The position numbers were made by a program, and so were the translations under genes. Positions 1 through 19,027 of a stretch of 64,000 nucleotides of DNA are shown piece by piece. Position 1 is the first letter of the stretch. Every line of letters starts with the position of its first letter. The notes under the pieces are model-generated. The model was not told where the DNA came from. It saw only the letters and a list, made by a program, of their open reading frames with translations, and searched no databases. Source of the DNA: Caldimonas thermodepolymerans (GTDB lineage Bacteria; Pseudomonadota; Gammaproteobacteria; Burkholderiales; Burkholderiaceae_C); contig NZ_CP064338.1 in the NCBI RefSeq assembly GCF_015476235.1, positions 1,984,001-2,048,000 on the forward strand. The letters run 5' to 3'.

Positions 1-2142
1 GATCGGGGTGCGCTCGCCCATGCTCATGGCCTCGCCGCGGAAGCCGGCATAGTCGGCCAGCGTCACGGCGCAGTCGGCCACCGGCACCTGCCAGGGGCCG
101 ACCATCTGGTCGCGGTGGCTGAGGCCGCCGACCGTGCGGTCGCCGATCGTGATCAGGAACCGCTTGCTCGCCACGGTCGGGTGGCGCAGCACGTCGAAGG
201 CCACCTGCTCCAGCGGCACGCCGGTCAGGTCGATCGGGCTGCCGTGGCGCTGCACGCGCTCGACCACGCGGTGCATCTTGGGCGGCTTGCCGAGCAGCAC
301 GTCCATCGGCATGTCGATGGCGCGCTCGCCGCCCGGGCCGTCTTCCAGGATCAGCTGGCGGTCGTCGCGCACCACGCCGACCACCGCGAACGGGCAGCGC
401 TCGCGCTCGCACATGGCCTGGAACAGCGGCAGGCTCTCGGGCGCGATCGCCAGCACGTAGCGCTCCTGGCTCTCGTTGCACCAGATTTCCTTCGGCGACA
501 GGCCGGTTTCCTCCAGCGGCACGCGGCGCAGGTCGAAGGTCGCGCCCTTGCCGACGCCGTCGACCAGTTCCGGGAAGGCGTTGGAGATCCCGCCCGCGCC
601 GACGTCGTGGATGGCCAGGATGGGGTTCTTGTCGCCCAGCTGCCAGCAGTGGTTGATGACCTCCTGTGCGCGGCGCTGGATCTCGGGGTTGCCGCGCTGC
701 ACCGAGTCGAAGTCCAGCTCGGCGGCGTTGACGCCGGCGGCCATCGAGCTGGCCGCGCCGCCGCCCATGCCGATGCGCATGCCCGGGCCGCCCAGCTGGA
801 TCAGCAGCGTGCCGGCGCCGAACGGCAGCTTGTGCGTCAGCCCGGCCGGGATGCTGCCCACGCCGCCGGCGATCATGATCGGCTTGTGGTAGCCGCGGCG
901 CACGCCGTCGACGGTCTGCTCGTAGACGCGGAAGTAGCCGCCCAGGTTGGGCCGGCCGAACTCGTTGTTGAAGGCCGCCCCGCCCAGCGGGCCCTCGATC
1001 ATGATCTGCAGCGGGCTGGCGATGTGGTCGGGCTTGCCGTAGGCGTCGCGCTCCCACGGCTCGCTCGTGCCGGGCAGCTCGAGGTTGGAGACCGAGAAGC
1101 CGGTCAGCCCCGCCTTGGGCTTCGCGCCGCGGCCCGTCGCGCCCTCGTCGCGGATCTCGCCGCCAGCGCCGGTCGAGGCGCCCGGGTGCGGGGAGATCGC
1201 GGTCGGGTGGTTGTGCGTCTCCACCTTCATCAGCACGTGCGCGACCTCCTGGCGCGCCTTGTACAGCGGGGCATTGGTGTAGCCGTCCGGCACCCAGCGC
1301 TCGATCGGGCCGCCTTCCATCACCGCGGCGTTGTCCGCGTAGGCCACCACGGTGTACTGGGGCGCCAGCTGGTGGGTGTTGCGGATCATCTGGAACATCG
1401 AGCGCTCCTGCTCGACGCCGTCGATCGTGAACTTCGCGTTGAAGATCTTGTGCCGGCAGTGCTCGCTGTTGGCCTGGGCGAACATCATCAGCTCGACGTC
1501 GCTGGGGTTGCGCTTCAGCTCGGTGAAGGCCTGCACCAGGTAGTCGATCTCGTCGTCCGACAGCGCCAGGCCGAAGTCGCGGTTGGCCGCCTCCAGCGCG
1601 GCGCGCCCGCGGCCCAGCACGTCCACGTGCTCCATCGGCTTGCCGGGCTGCTCGTCGAACAGGTGGGCGGCCGCGGCACGCTCCAGCACCACGCTTTCGG
1701 TCATGCGGTCGTGCAGCGCCGCCGCGAGCGCCAGCAGCTCGCCTTCGGCCAGCGGCTTGACGCCGCCCAGCAGGCCGGCCTTGAGCTCCAGCCGGTACTC
1801 GGTGACGCGCTCGACACGGCGGATCGCCAGGCCGCAGTTGTGGGCGATGTCGGTGGCCTTCGAGGCCCAGGGCGAGACGGTGCCGAAGCGCGGCGTGACG
1901 ACGATCAGCGCACCGTCGGTCGGGCCGGCATAGAGGTCGCCGTAGGTCAGCAGCGCGGCCAGCTTGTCGTGCTCGGCCGGTGCCAGCGCATGGTCGGCCC
2001 ACACCCAGTGCACGTGGCGCGCATGCACGCCCGTCACGCGCGGGTTGATCGCCTGCAGGGTGCGCAGCAGCGCCTGGGCACGGAAAGCGGAAAGGGCATT
2101 GCCGCCCTCGAAATGGATGAGGTGTTTGGCTGTCGCTGTCAC
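1..2142 (-). CDS. purL: Phosphoribosylformylglycinamidine synthase, 5' part (3' end outside window)
   Basis: Large PurL enzyme of de novo purine synthesis, converting FGAR to FGAM with ATP and glutamine in the cytoplasm. About 714 codons are inside the window. The start is taken as GTG at 2142, which gives [20 protein letters not shown], the usual betaproteobacterial N terminus; no ATG precedes the conserved region. Visible landmarks are the PurS-like N-terminal domain, the conserved motif [12 protein letters not shown] near residue 230, [20 protein letters not shown] of the AIRS-like ATP-binding domain, and [16 protein letters not shown]. The second half with the glutaminase triad lies beyond base 1, so completeness cannot be judged. 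It is transcribed away from map. Identity is secure from several family motifs. Confidence 0.96.
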   Translation of the reverse strand, partial: MTATAKHLIHFEGGNALSAFRAQALLRTLQAINPRVTGVHARHVHWVWADHALAPAEHDKLAALLTYGDLYAGPTDGALIVVTPRFGTVSPWASKATDIAHNCGLAIRRVERVTEYRLELKAGLLGGVKPLAEGELLALAAALHDRMTESVVLERAAAAHLFDEQPGKPMEHVDVLGRGRAALEAANRDFGLALSDDEIDYLVQAFTELKRNPSDVELMMFAQANSEHCRHKIFNAKFTIDGVEQERSMFQMIRNTHQLAPQYTVVAYADNAAVMEGGPIERWVPDGYTNAPLYKARQEVAHVLMKVETHNHPTAISPHPGASTGAGGEIRDEGATGRGAKPKAGLTGFSVSNLELPGTSEPWERDAYGKPDHIASPLQIMIEGPLGGAAFNNEFGRPNLGGYFRVYEQTVDGVRRGYHKPIMIAGGVGSIPAGLTHKLPFGAGTLLIQLGGPGMRIGMGGGAASSMAAGVNAAELDFDSVQRGNPEIQRRAQEVINHCWQLGDKNPILAIHDVGAGGISNAFPELVDGVGKGATFDLRRVPLEETGLSPKEIWCNESQERYVLAIAPESLPLFQAMCERERCPFAVVGVVRDDRQLILEDGPGGERAIDMPMDVLLGKPPKMHRVVERVQRHGSPIDLTGVPLEQVAFDVLRHPTVASKRFLITIGDRTVGGLSHRDQMVGPWQVPVADCAVTLADYAGFRGEAMSMGERTPI

Positions 2143-2313
2143 GCTGGGGCTCGGGATGGGGGTGGGCAGACGCGCGGGGCCAGGCCCGCGGAATCCGTGA
2201 TTTTAAGCGTTCCCCCTTGTCCGGCGCCCCGCCCGCCCCGGCCTGCGCGCGGCCAGCGCCGCAGCAGGCCGGTTGCCGCCATGGTGAAGGCCGAATTGCG
2301 ATAATGCGGCGTC
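2143..2313. promoter_or_regulatory. Divergent purL/map intergenic region
   Basis: 171 bp between two divergent starts, so both promoters should lie here. On the minus strand TAAAAT at 2200-2205 is a possible purL -10 box. On the plus strand GATAAT at 2300-2305 lies only 8 nt before the map ATG. No convincing -35 box pairs with either. There is no Shine-Dalgarno motif directly before map. Confidence 0.35.
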
Positions 2314-3144
2314 ATGAGCATCTCCATCAAGACCGGCGAGCAGATCGACGGCATGCGCCTGGCCGGGCGACTGGCCTCCGAAGTCCTGGATTACCTGACG
2401 CCGCACGTCAAGGCCGGCGTCACGACCGAGGAGCTGGACCGCCTGGCCCACGACTACATCGTCAACGTCCAGGGCGCCATCCCGGCCCCGCTGAACTACG
2501 CGCCCCCGGGCTACAAGCCCTACCCGAAGTCGATCTGCACGTCGATCAACCACGTCATCTGCCACGGCATCCCCAACGAGCGGCCGCTGAAGAATGGCGA
2601 CATCCTGAACATCGACGTCACCATCATCAAGAACGGCTGGCACGGCGACACCAGCCGCATGTTCATCATCGGCGAAGGGTCGATCCAGGCGAAGCGCCTG
2701 TGCCAGATCACCTACGAGGCGATGTGGCGCGGCATCCTGAAGGTCAAGCCGGGCGCGCGCCTGGGCGACATCGGCCACACCATCCAGGTGTTCGCCGAGA
2801 ACGCCGGCTACTCGGTGGTGCGCGAGTTCTGCGGCCACGGCATCGGCACCAAGTTCCACGAGGAGCCGCAGGTGCTGCACTACGGCCGCCCCGGCACGAT
2901 GGAGGAACTCCAGCCGGGCATGACCTTCACGATCGAGCCGATGATCAACGCCGGCCGCCGCGAGATCCGCGAGATGCCCGACGGCTGGACCATCGTTACC
3001 AAGGACCGCTCGCTGTCCGCCCAGTGGGAGCACACCGTGCTCGTCACCGAGACGGGCTTCGAGGTGCTGACGATGTCGGCCGGGTACCCGCCGCTGCCGG
3101 ACTTCGTCAAGGAAGCCCTGGCGGCCAACCCCCCTGCCTCCTGA
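2314..3144 (+). CDS. map: Methionine aminopeptidase, type I
   Basis: Removes the N-terminal methionine from nascent proteins after deformylation. The 276-aa product matches the family length. The five metal ligands are visible as D101 (NIDVT), D112 (GDTSRMF), H175 (CGHGIG), E208 (TIEPM) and E239 (WEHTVL), with the catalytic-pocket His at H84 (ICHGIP). It is followed after 9 bp by glnD, so the two are probably co-transcribed. The ATG has no clear Shine-Dalgarno sequence and sits just downstream of a GATAAT element, so a very short or absent leader is possible. The partner deformylase gene def is also in the window, on the other strand. Confidence 0.97.
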   Translation: MSISIKTGEQIDGMRLAGRLASEVLDYLTPHVKAGVTTEELDRLAHDYIVNVQGAIPAPLNYAPPGYKPYPKSICTSINHVICHGIPNERPLKNGDILNIDVTIIKNGWHGDTSRMFIIGEGSIQAKRLCQITYEAMWRGILKVKPGARLGDIGHTIQVFAENAGYSVVREFCGHGIGTKFHEEPQVLHYGRPGTMEELQPGMTFTIEPMINAGRREIREMPDGWTIVTKDRSLSAQWEHTVLVTETGFEVLTMSAGYPPLPDFVKEALAANPPAS

Positions 3145-3153
3145 CCTCGCCCC

Positions 3154-5757
3154 ATGGCTGCCGTTGCCGACGACCCCGCGGCCGCCAGCGTCGCCGAACT
3201 GCGTCACCGCTTCCGTGCCCGCAAGGCGGCGCTGATCGAGGAGTTCCGCGAGGCGCGCCCGACCGCGGCAGCCGCCAACCGCCTGCTCAAGGGCCTGGCG
3301 CGCCATGTCGACCAGACCCTGCAGGAGCTGTGGGAGTGCGCCCTGCTGCCCCCCGGTGCGGCGCTGCTGGCCGTGGGCGGCTACGGCCGCGGCGAGCTGT
3401 TCCCCTACTCCGACGTCGACGTGCTGGTGCTGTTGCCGGACGACGTCTCGCTCGCGCATGACGCCAACGCCGCGCTGAAATCCAGCATCGAGGGCTTCAT
3501 CTCGGCCTGCTGGGACATCGGCGTCGAGATCGGCTCCAGCGTGCGCACCGTCAGCGAATGCCTGCAGGAAGCCGAGCGCGACGTGACGGTGCAGACCGCG
3601 CTGCTCGAATCGCGCTTCCTGTGCGGCGCCAAGGCGCTGTACCGCAGGTTCTGCGAGGCCTTCGCGCAGCAGATGAACCCGCGCGCCTTCCTGCGCGCCA
3701 AGACGCTGGAGATGCGCCAGCGCCACCAGAAGTACGAGGACACCCCCTACTCGCTGGAGCCCAACTGCAAGGAAAGTCCCGGTGGCCTGCGCGACCTGCA
3801 GGTGGTGCTGTGGGTGGCCAGCGCCGCGGGGCTGGGGCGCACCTGGTCCGAGCTCGCCGCCAAGGGGCTGGTCACGCCCTTCGAGGTGCGCCAGCTGCAG
3901 CGCAACGAGGGGCTGCTGAAGCTGATCCGCGCGCGCCTGCACATGATCGCCGGGCGCCGGGAAGACCGCCTGGTGTTCGACCTGCAGACCGCGGTGGCCG
4001 AAAGCTGCGGCGACAAGGCCACCAAGGCTCGGCGTGCCTCCGAGGCGCTGATGCACCGCTACTACTGGGCGGCCAAGGCGGTGACGCAGCTGAACCAGAT
4101 CCTGATGCTCAACATCGAGGAGCGCGTCAACGGCTCGCAGGACCCGCCGATGCGCCCGATCGACGAGCAGTTCCTCGACCGCGACGGCATGCTCGAGGTC
4201 GTCAGCGACGACCTCTACGAGCGCGACCGCAGCGCCATCCTGCGCACCTTCCTGGTCTACCAGCGCACCCCGGGCATCAAGGGCCTGTCGGCGCGCACGC
4301 TGCGCGCGCTGTACAACGCGCGCGAGCTGATGGACGCGCAGTTCCGCGCCGACCCGGTCAACCGGGCCACCTTCCTGCAGATCCTCAAGCAGCCGCAGGG
4401 GCAGACGCACGTCTTCCGCCTGATGAACCAGACCTCGGTGCTGGGGCGCTACCTGTGGGTGTTCCGCCGCATCGTCGGACGCATGCAGCACGACCTGTTC
4501 CACGTCTACACCGTGGACCAGCACATCCTGATGGTGCTGCGCAACGTGCGCCGCTTCTTCATCCCCGAGCACGCGCACGAGTACCCGTTCTGCTCGCAGC
4601 TGGCCGCGCAGTTCGACACTCCCTACGTGCTGTACGTGGCCGCGCTGTTCCATGACGTGGCCAAGGGCCGTGGCGGCGACCACTCCGAACTGGGGGCGAT
4701 GGAGGTGCGCCGCTTCTGCCGCGACCACGGCCTGCCCCGGGAGGACGCGAAGCTCGCCGAGTTCCTGGTGCAGCATCACCTGACGATGTCGCGCATCGCG
4801 CAGAAGGAAGACCTCAGCGACCCGCAGGTCATCGAGAACTTTGCCGCGATCGTCGGCAACGAGCGCTACCTGACGGCACTGTACCTGCTGACCGTGGCGG
4901 ACATCCGCGGCACCAGCCCCAAGGTGTGGAACGCCTGGAAGGGCAAGCTGCTGGAAGACCTGTACCGGCTGACGCTGCGTGCGCTGGGCGGCACCCGGCC
5001 CAACCTGGACGCCGAGATCGAGGCGCGCAAGCAGGAGGCCCTGCAGGACCTGGCGCTGCACTCGCAGCTGCCCGGCACCCAGGAAGCGCTGTGGAAGACG
5101 CTGGAAGTCAGCTACTTCGCGCGCCACGAGGCGGGCGACATCGCCTGGCACGCCCGCTCGCTGTGGCGCCATGTCCAGACGCAGCAGCCGATCGTCAAGG
5201 CGCGCCCCTCGCCGGTCGGCGAAGGCCTGCAGGTGCTGGTCTACGCCCCCGACCGCGCCGACCTGTTCGCGCGCATCTGCGGCTACTTCGACGGCGCCGG
5301 CTTCAGCATCCTGGACGCCAAGATCCACACCACGCGCGCCGGCTACGCGCTGGACACCTTCCAGGTGGTCTCACCCTACACCGACCACCACCGCGACCTG
5401 GTCGCGCTGGTCGAGACGCAGCTGGTGCAGGCGCTGGAAGACACCGGGCCGCTGCCCGAACCGAGCCGCGGGCGGCTGTCGCGGCGAGTCAAGTCCTTCC
5501 CGGTGCAGCCGCGCGTGATGCTGCGCCCGGACGAGCGCGCGCAGCGCTGGCTGCTGAGCGTCTCCGCGAGCGACCGCACCGGCCTGCTCTACTCGATCGC
5601 GCGGGTGCTGGCCAAGTACCGTGTCAACCTGCAGCTGGCCAAGGTCACCACCCTGGGCGAGCGGGTCGAGGACACCTTCCTGATCGACGGGCCGGCGCTG
5701 GCCCAGGCGCGCACCCAGCTCGAGCTGGAGTCCGACCTGCTGGACGCGCTGGCCTGA
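3154..5757 (+). CDS. glnD: Bifunctional [protein-PII] uridylyltransferase / uridylyl-removing enzyme
   Basis: Senses glutamine and uridylylates or deuridylylates PII proteins (GlnB/GlnK), setting nitrogen assimilation. The protein is 867 aa, normal for GlnD. Domains in order: nucleotidyltransferase with [16 protein letters not shown] at about residues 75-90 (D87 and D89 as metal ligands), the GlnD-specific linker domain, an HD hydrolase domain with [14 protein letters not shown] near residue 500, and two C-terminal ACT domains ([18 protein letters not shown] and [20 protein letters not shown]) that bind glutamine. Both catalytic centres look intact, so both activities are expected. The ATG is 9 bp after the map stop. 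Confidence 0.97.
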   Translation: MAAVADDPAAASVAELRHRFRARKAALIEEFREARPTAAAANRLLKGLARHVDQTLQELWECALLPPGAALLAVGGYGRGELFPYSDVDVLVLLPDDVSLAHDANAALKSSIEGFISACWDIGVEIGSSVRTVSECLQEAERDVTVQTALLESRFLCGAKALYRRFCEAFAQQMNPRAFLRAKTLEMRQRHQKYEDTPYSLEPNCKESPGGLRDLQVVLWVASAAGLGRTWSELAAKGLVTPFEVRQLQRNEGLLKLIRARLHMIAGRREDRLVFDLQTAVAESCGDKATKARRASEALMHRYYWAAKAVTQLNQILMLNIEERVNGSQDPPMRPIDEQFLDRDGMLEVVSDDLYERDRSAILRTFLVYQRTPGIKGLSARTLRALYNARELMDAQFRADPVNRATFLQILKQPQGQTHVFRLMNQTSVLGRYLWVFRRIVGRMQHDLFHVYTVDQHILMVLRNVRRFFIPEHAHEYPFCSQLAAQFDTPYVLYVAALFHDVAKGRGGDHSELGAMEVRRFCRDHGLPREDAKLAEFLVQHHLTMSRIAQKEDLSDPQVIENFAAIVGNERYLTALYLLTVADIRGTSPKVWNAWKGKLLEDLYRLTLRALGGTRPNLDAEIEARKQEALQDLALHSQLPGTQEALWKTLEVSYFARHEAGDIAWHARSLWRHVQTQQPIVKARPSPVGEGLQVLVYAPDRADLFARICGYFDGAGFSILDAKIHTTRAGYALDTFQVVSPYTDHHRDLVALVETQLVQALEDTGPLPEPSRGRLSRRVKSFPVQPRVMLRPDERAQRWLLSVSASDRTGLLYSIARVLAKYRVNLQLAKVTTLGERVEDTFLIDGPALAQARTQLELESDLLDALA

Positions 5758-5776
5758 TGCGCCCGCGGACGGCGGT

Positions 5777-6313
5777 TCAGTCGTCCGAGGCCGCGTCCAG
5801 CCCGGGGAACAGCACCTCGGTGTAGCCGAAGCGCGTGAAGTCGCGGATGCGCATCGGATAGAGCTTGCCGATCAGGTGGTCGCACTCGTGCTGCACCACC
5901 CGGGCGTGGAAGCCCTCGGCCTCGCGCTCGATGCGCCGGCCCTGCGGGTCGTAGCCCGTGTAGCGGATGTGCTTCCAGCGCGGCACCACGCCGCGCATCC
6001 CCGGCACGGACAGGCAGCCTTCCCAGCCCTCTTCCTCGTCGTCGGACAGCGGCTCGATCGACGGGTTGATCAGCACGGTGCGCGGCACCGGGGGCGCGTC
6101 CGGGTAGCGCGGGTTGTGGTCGAAGCCGAAGATCACCACCGCCAGGTTCACCCCGATCTGCGGCGCGGCCAGTCCCGCGCCGTTGGCGGCAGCCATCGTG
6201 TCGAACATGTCGGCGATCAGCGCGCGCAGTTCCGGCGTGTCGAACTGCTCGACCGGCCGGGCCACCCGCAACAGGCGCGCGTCGCCCATCCTCAGGATCT
6301 CGCGGACTGCCAT
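5777..6313 (-). CDS. def: Peptide deformylase
   Basis: Iron-dependent hydrolase removing the formyl group from the initiator methionine. The 178-aa protein carries all three family motifs: [10 protein letters not shown] at residues 45-54, EGCLS at 98-102 with metal ligand C100, and [13 protein letters not shown] with metal ligands H142 and H146 and catalytic E143. It is the last gene of the minus-strand run smc-zipA-ligA-def, 12 bp after ligA, and converges on glnD. It is not next to fmt, so it may be one of several deformylases in the genome. Confidence 0.96.
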   Translation of the reverse strand: MAVREILRMGDARLLRVARPVEQFDTPELRALIADMFDTMAAANGAGLAAPQIGVNLAVVIFGFDHNPRYPDAPPVPRTVLINPSIEPLSDDEEEGWEGCLSVPGMRGVVPRWKHIRYTGYDPQGRRIEREAEGFHARVVQHECDHLIGKLYPMRIRDFTRFGYTEVLFPGLDAASDD

Positions 6314-6325
6314 CGTCGCCCTCCT

Positions 6326-9481
<3,156 letters not shown>

Positions 9482-9485
<4 letters not shown>

Positions 9486-12400
9486 GCTGCCTCCGCCATG
9501 CTGATCGCGGCTTCCATGTCGACCGCCACGATGCGGGAGACGCCCTGCTCCTGCATCGTCACGCCGATCAGCTGCTCGGCCATTTCCATCGCGATCTTGT
9601 TGTGCGAGATGAACAGGAACTGCGTGTTCTTGGACATGCTCTTGACCAGGTTGGCATAACGCTCGGTGTTGGCGTCGTCGAGCGGGGCATCCACCTCGTC
9701 GAGCAGACAGAACGGCGCCGGGTTGAGCTGGAACATCGCGAACACCAGCGCGATCGCGGTCAGCGCCTTCTCACCGCCGGACAGCAGGTGGATGGTGCTG
9801 TTCTTCTTGCCCGGCGGCTGGGCCATGACCTGCACGCCGGAATCGAGGATCTCGTCGCCGGTCATCACCAGCTTCGCGTTGCCGCCGCCGAACAGGCTGG
9901 GGAAGAGCTTGCCGAAGTGCTCGTTGACGATGTCGAAGGTCTTCTTCAGCAGGTCGCGCGTCTCCATGTCGATCTTGTGGATCGCGTCTTCCAGCGTGCG
10001 GATCGCGTCGTTCAGGTCCGACGACTGCGCATCCAGGAAGGTCTTGCGCTCGCGCGCGGCGGCCAGTTCGTCCAGCGCCGCGAGGTTGACCGCGCCCAGC
10101 GCGTTGATCTCGCGGTTGATGCGGTCGATCTCGCCCTGCAGGCCGTAGAGCTTGACGTTGCCTTCCTCGATGGACTTCTGCAGCGCCTCCAGGTCGACCC
10201 CGGCCTGGGTCAGCTGCTCCATGAACTGCGCGCCGCCGAGCGACGCGGCCTGCTCTTCCAGCTGCAGCTTGGTGATGCGGTCGCGCAGCGGCTGCAGGCT
10301 GCGCTCGAATTCCATGCGCTGCTCCTCGGCGCGGCGCAGCTTGGCGGCCAGGTCGTCGTACTCGCTGCGCTTGGCCGCCAGCGCCGACTCGCGGTCCAGC
10401 TTGACGGCCAGGGCTTCCTCCAGGCCGGCCTGCGCCGCGGCGTCGTTGAAGCCGTCCAGCTCGGACTGCAGCTGCTGCGCGGTCTGCTCGTTGAGCGCGA
10501 TCTGCTGGTTGGCCGTCTCGATCGAGCGCTGCAGCTCGCCCCGCCGCGCGGCCAGCGCGCGCGCCGAGAACTGCGCCTCCTGGGCCTCGCGCTCCAGCGA
10601 ACGCAGCTGCTCGCGCGCCTCGTTGAGCTTGCGCTCGGCCTCGATCACCGCCTCTTCCAGCTCGGCGTGGCGCTCCTGCTCGTTGGCCAGCGCCATGTCG
10701 AGCTCCTCGAAGCGCGCCTCGCCGGTGGCGCGGCGCTCGTTGAGCTCCTCGAGCTGGCCGTCGATCTCGGCGAGTTCCTCCTCGATCTGCCCGCGCCGGG
10801 CGCTGGTCTGCTCGGCCTGCTGGGTCAGGCGCAGCAGCTCGACCTGCAGCTGGTAGGCGCGCGACTGCAGCTCGGCGGCCTCGCGGCGCGCGCCGGCCAG
10901 CCGCTGCGTGGCGTCGGTGTAGGCGGCCTCGGCGCGCACCAGCGCGGTGCGGGCGTCTTCGGCGATCAGGGCCTGGGCGCGTACCTGGCGCTCCAGGTTC
11001 TCGATCTCCTGCGCGCGCTGCAGCATCCCGGCCTGCTCGGAGTCCGGGGCGTAGAAGCTCACCGAGTACTGGGACACCGCATGCCCCTCGCGGGTCATGA
11101 TGACCTCGCCGTGCGTGAGCTTGCCGCGCTCGGCCAGCGCCTCGTCCAGCGAGGCAGCGGTGTAGACGCCTTCCAGCCAGTCGTTGAGCAGCGCCTTGAG
11201 CCCTGCGTCGTTCAGGCGCAGCAGGTCCGACAGGCGCGGCAGCGTCTGGTGGGTGTTGCTGATCGCCGCCGACGGCAGCGTGTAGAACGCCAGCTTGGCC
11301 GGCGGGGCGTCGCTCGCGAAGGCGCGCACGGTCTCGACCCGGCCGACCTCCAGCGCGTTGAGCCGCTCGCGCAGTGCCGATTCCAGCGCGGTTTCCCAGC
11401 CCGGCTCGATGTGCACCTGGGTCCACAGGCCCGGCAGCCCGTCCAGCCCGTGCTTGGCCAGCCACGGCTTGAGCTTGCCTTCGGTCTGCACCTTCTCCTG
11501 CAGTGCGCGCAGCGCCTCCAGGCGGGCGCTCAGGTCGGCCTGCCTGGCGGTCTCGGCGTTGACCTGCTCCTGCTTGGCGCGGCGGTCCTCGTCGAGCTGC
11601 GGCACCTGCTCGGTCAGCTCGTGCAGGCGTTCCTCGGCAATCGCCAGCGCCTCGGCGGCCTGCTCGTGCTGGCGGGTCAGCTCGGCCAAGCGCAGCTCGT
11701 CGGGCGCGGCCAGCCCCTTGACCTCGCTCGCCAGGCGCTCGCGGCGCAGCGTCAGCTGGCGCGCCTGTTCCTCGACGTTGCGCGACTCGGCCGCCAGCAG
11801 CTGGATCTGCTGCTGCACGTTGGCGACGGCCGATCGCTGCTCGTTGGCGCGCTGGGTGGCCGCACGCACCGCGTCCTCGTAGCCGGGCAGGTTGGCCGCC
11901 TGCTCCTCGGCCTGCGCGGCGAGGATCTCGGCCTGTTCCTCGGCCTGCGCGATCTGCTCGGCGATGGTTTCCAGTTCGGCCTCTGCATCGGCGCGCCGCT
12001 GCGCCCACTGCTCGCTCTGGGCCTTGAGCTCGACCAGGCGCTGCTCGACCCGCTGGCGACCCTCGACCACGTAGCGGATGCGCTCTTCCAGGCGGCTGAC
12101 CTCCAGGTTGGCCTCGGCCAGCGCGGCCTGCGCGGTGTGCAGCTCGTCGCTGGCGGCATAGTGGGCCTGCCGGATGGTCTCCAGCTCGGCCTCGACGTGG
12201 CGCAGCTCGGCCAGGCGCGCCTCCAGCGCGTTGGTGGCCTCCAGCACCTCCTTGTGCAGGCGCTCCTGCTCGCTGGCCGCGTCGCGGTGCTTCAGGAACC
12301 ACAGCTGGTGCAGCTTCAGCGTGCCCTGCTCCTGCAGCGTGCGGTACTGGGTCGCGACCTCGGCCTGCTTCTCGAGCTTCTCGAGGTTGGCGTTGAGCTC

Positions 12401-12997
12401 GCGCAGGATGTCCTCGACGCGGGTGAGGTTCTCGCGCGTGTCCTTGAGCCGGTTCTCGGTCTCGCGGCGGCGCTCCTTGTACTTCGAGACGCCGGCGGCC
12501 TCCTCGAGGAACATGCGCAGCTCCTCGGGCTTGGACTCGATGATGCGGCTGATCGTGCCCTGGCCGATGATCGCGTAGGCGCGCGGGCCCAGGCCCGTGC
12601 CCAGGAACACGTCCTGCACGTCGCGGCGGCGCACCGGCTGGTTGTTGATGAAATAGCTGGAGGTGCCGTCACGCGTGAGCACGCGCTTGACGGCGATCTC
12701 GGTGAACTGGTTCCACTGCCCGCCGGCGCGCGCGTCGCTGTTGTCGAACACCAGCTCGACGCTGGCGCGGCTGGCCGGCTTGCGGTTGCTGGAACCGTTG
12801 AAGATGACGTCCTGCATCGACTCGCCGCGCAGCTCGGACGCCTTGGACTCCCCCAGCACCCAGCGCACGGCGTCCATGATGTTGGACTTGCCGCAACCGT
12901 TGGGGCCGACCACGCCGACGAGCTGGCCGGGCAGCTGGAAGTGGGTCGGCTCGGCGAAGGACTTGAAGCCGGACAGCTTGATCGAGTTCAGGCGCAT
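9482..12997 (-). CDS. smc: Chromosome segregation protein SMC
   Basis: Condensin ATPase that compacts and segregates chromosomes with ScpA/ScpB. The start at ATG 12997 gives MRLNSIKLSGFKSFAEPTHF, the canonical SMC N terminus, for 1171 aa; a 13-codon upstream extension is ignored. The Walker A motif is GVVGPNGCGKSNIMDAVRWV. Two long coiled coils rich in Glu, Ala and Gln flank a hinge at about residues 500-650 (AKHGLDGLPGLWTQVHIEPG onwards). The C-terminal head carries the signature LSGGEKALTAIALVFAMF and Walker B FCLLDEVDAPLDDAN. It is the first gene of smc-zipA-ligA-def and diverges from queF. Confidence 0.97.
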
Positions 12998-13164
12998 GGG
13001 CTGGAAACCGCACGGGGCGGCGCACGCCTGTCGCAAAGCGCCACCAACACCGCTTTAAGTGCTTGATTTGCTTGGAAAATCTCGCGCTCCGGCGAGTTTC
13101 GATCGAGGCGGGATGATACCATCCGCCCCTTCGCTGAACTGTGTCCAGAGCTGTCGTTTTCACC
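12998..13164. other. Divergent smc/queF intergenic region
   Basis: 167 bp that must hold promoters for both smc and queF. An imperfect palindrome (GGCGGGATG-ATAC-CATCCGCC, one base shorter on the right) lies around 13109-13129. I see no preQ1 riboswitch hallmark before queF and no strong sigma-70 pair. Confidence 0.4.
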
Positions 13165-13668
13165 ATGCCCAAGACCGTGTCGAGAACCGCCTCCCGTCCT
13201 GCCGCCACCAAGGCCGCAGCCCCCAAACAGCGCCCGGTGCCGGCCACGCCGCCCTCGGCACCGTCCAAGGAGCTGCATGTCTTTCCGAACCCGGCCCCGA
13301 AGCGGGACTATGTGATCCAGTTCCAGATCCCCGAGTTCACCTGCCACTGCCCGCTGACCGGCCAGCCCGACTTCGCGCACTTCACGATCGACTACATCGC
13401 CGACAAGCTGTGCGTGGAGCTCAAGAGCCTGAAGATGTACATGTGGAGCTACCGCAACGAAGGCGCGTTCCACGAGAAAGTCACCAACGACATCCTGGAT
13501 GACATCGTCAAGGCGATCGATCCGCGCTACATCCGCATCACGGCCAAGTGGTACGTGCGCGGCGGCATCTACACCAACGTCGTCGCCGAGCATCGCAAGA
13601 AGGGCTGGAAGCCCCAGCCGCGCATCGAGCTGCCGCAGCACGCGCACGAGACCGGCCTGCTCGGCTGA
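13165..13668 (+). CDS. queF: NADPH-dependent 7-cyano-7-deazaguanine reductase (preQ0 reductase)
   Basis: Reduces preQ0 to preQ1 in queuosine biosynthesis. From ATG 13165 the product is 167 aa ([13 protein letters not shown]); a GTG eight codons upstream at 13141 is the alternative start. After a basic, Ala/Pro-rich N-terminal tail of about 40 residues comes the unimodular QueF fold. It has the catalytic Cys in [13 protein letters not shown], the QueF motif [17 protein letters not shown], and the substrate-binding region FHEKVTNDI. The short single-domain form, not the long E. coli type, is encoded. It lies 16 bp before dapC and probably shares its transcript. Confidence 0.95.
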   Translation: MPKTVSRTASRPAATKAAAPKQRPVPATPPSAPSKELHVFPNPAPKRDYVIQFQIPEFTCHCPLTGQPDFAHFTIDYIADKLCVELKSLKMYMWSYRNEGAFHEKVTNDILDDIVKAIDPRYIRITAKWYVRGGIYTNVVAEHRKKGWKPQPRIELPQHAHETGLLG

Positions 13669-13684
13669 CGCCCGGGAATCCGCG

Positions 13685-14890
13685 ATGAACCCCCTGCTCT
13701 CCAAGCTGCAACCCTATCCGTTCGAGCGGCTGCGCGCGCTGGTCAAGGACATTCAGCCCAACCCGGCCTACCGCCCCATCAGCCTGGGCATCGGCGAGCC
13801 CAAGCACCCGACGCCGGCCTTCATCCAGCAGGCGGTCACGGCCGCGCTGGCGGGGCTGGCCAACTACCCGGCCACGGCCGGTGACATCCGGCTGCGCGAG
13901 GCGATGGCCGGCTGGGTGCAGCGCCGCTACGGCGTCACGCTCGACCCGGCGACCCAGGTCCTGCCGGTCAACGGCACCCGCGAGGCGCTGTTCGCGCTGG
14001 CGCAGACCGTGATCGACCCGACGCGGCACCGCGACCAGGGGGGGCCGGTGGTGGTCTGCCCCAACCCCTTCTACCAGATCTACGAAGGCGCGGCCCTGCT
14101 GGCCGGCGCCCGCGTGGCCTACGCCAACAGCGACCCGGCGCGCAACTTCGCGCCGGACCTGACGGGCATCCCCGAGGCCACCTGGGCCGCCACCCAGCTG
14201 CTGTACGTCTGCTCGCCGGGCAACCCGACCGGCGCGGTGATGTCGCTCGACGAGTGGGCGCGCCTGTTCGAGCTGAGCGACCGCCACGGCTTCGTGATCG
14301 CCTCGGACGAGTGCTACTCCGAGATCTACTTCCGCGACGACCAGCCGCCGCTGGGCGGGCTGGAGGCCGCGCTCAAGCTGGGGCGCGGCGACTTCCGCAA
14401 CCTGATCGCGCTGACCAGCCTGTCCAAGCGCTCCAACGTGCCGGGCATGCGCTCCGGCTTCGTCGCCGGCGACGCGCAGATCCTGAAGTCCTTCCTGCTG
14501 TACCGCACCTACCATGGCGGCGCGATGAGCCCGGTGGTGCAGCAGGCCAGCATCGCGGCCTGGGGCGACGAGCAGCACGTGGCCGAAAACCGGGAAAAGT
14601 ACCGCGCGAAGTTCGCCAAGGTGACACCGATGCTGGCCGAGGTGCTGGACGTGGCGCTGCCCGATGCCGGCTTCTACCTCTGGGCCAAGGTGCCGGGCAG
14701 CGACACCGAGTTCGCCCGCGGGCTGCTCGCTCAATACAATGTCACCGTCCTGCCCGGCAGCTATCTCGCGCGCGAAGCGCACGGCATCAACCCGGGCGCC
14801 GGGCGCGTGCGCATGGCGCTCGTTGCCGAAGTCGACGAATGCGTCGAAGCGGCCGAACGCATCGTGGCCTACGTCCGATCCCTGTCCTGA
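13685..14890 (+). CDS. dapC: Succinyldiaminopimelate transaminase
   Basis: PLP enzyme converting N-succinyl-2-amino-6-ketopimelate to N-succinyl-LL-diaminopimelate in the lysine and peptidoglycan precursor pathway. The 401-aa fold-type I aminotransferase starts [20 protein letters not shown]. Landmarks are [14 protein letters not shown], the cofactor-binding [23 protein letters not shown], and the Schiff-base lysine in [15 protein letters not shown]. The DapC assignment over a generic aminotransferase rests on immediate linkage to dapD (16 bp) and dapE, which act directly before and after it. Confidence 0.94.
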   Translation: MNPLLSKLQPYPFERLRALVKDIQPNPAYRPISLGIGEPKHPTPAFIQQAVTAALAGLANYPATAGDIRLREAMAGWVQRRYGVTLDPATQVLPVNGTREALFALAQTVIDPTRHRDQGGPVVVCPNPFYQIYEGAALLAGARVAYANSDPARNFAPDLTGIPEATWAATQLLYVCSPGNPTGAVMSLDEWARLFELSDRHGFVIASDECYSEIYFRDDQPPLGGLEAALKLGRGDFRNLIALTSLSKRSNVPGMRSGFVAGDAQILKSFLLYRTYHGGAMSPVVQQASIAAWGDEQHVAENREKYRAKFAKVTPMLAEVLDVALPDAGFYLWAKVPGSDTEFARGLLAQYNVTVLPGSYLAREAHGINPGAGRVRMALVAEVDECVEAAERIVAYVRSLS

Positions 14891-14906
14891 AGTACACGAC
14901 AACACC

Positions 14907-15728
<822 letters not shown>

Positions 15729-15784
15729 ACGCGCGGCCGCGGCGAACCGGGACGACAGCACACAGCCAGGACGGAGGGATCGCG

Positions 15785-19023
<3,239 letters not shown>

Positions 19024-19027
<4 letters not shown>

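Noticed and set aside
115-2304. Long open frames opposite or out of phase with purL, glnD, ligA, smc, mfd and the yej genes
   Set aside because: High GC removes stop codons from other frames. The products are Arg/Ala/His-rich without domains, while the opposite frames encode conserved enzymes.
12998-13164. Possible preQ1 riboswitch before queF
   Set aside because: No short pseudoknot-type aptamer with an A-rich tail was recognised, and the region is also the smc promoter.
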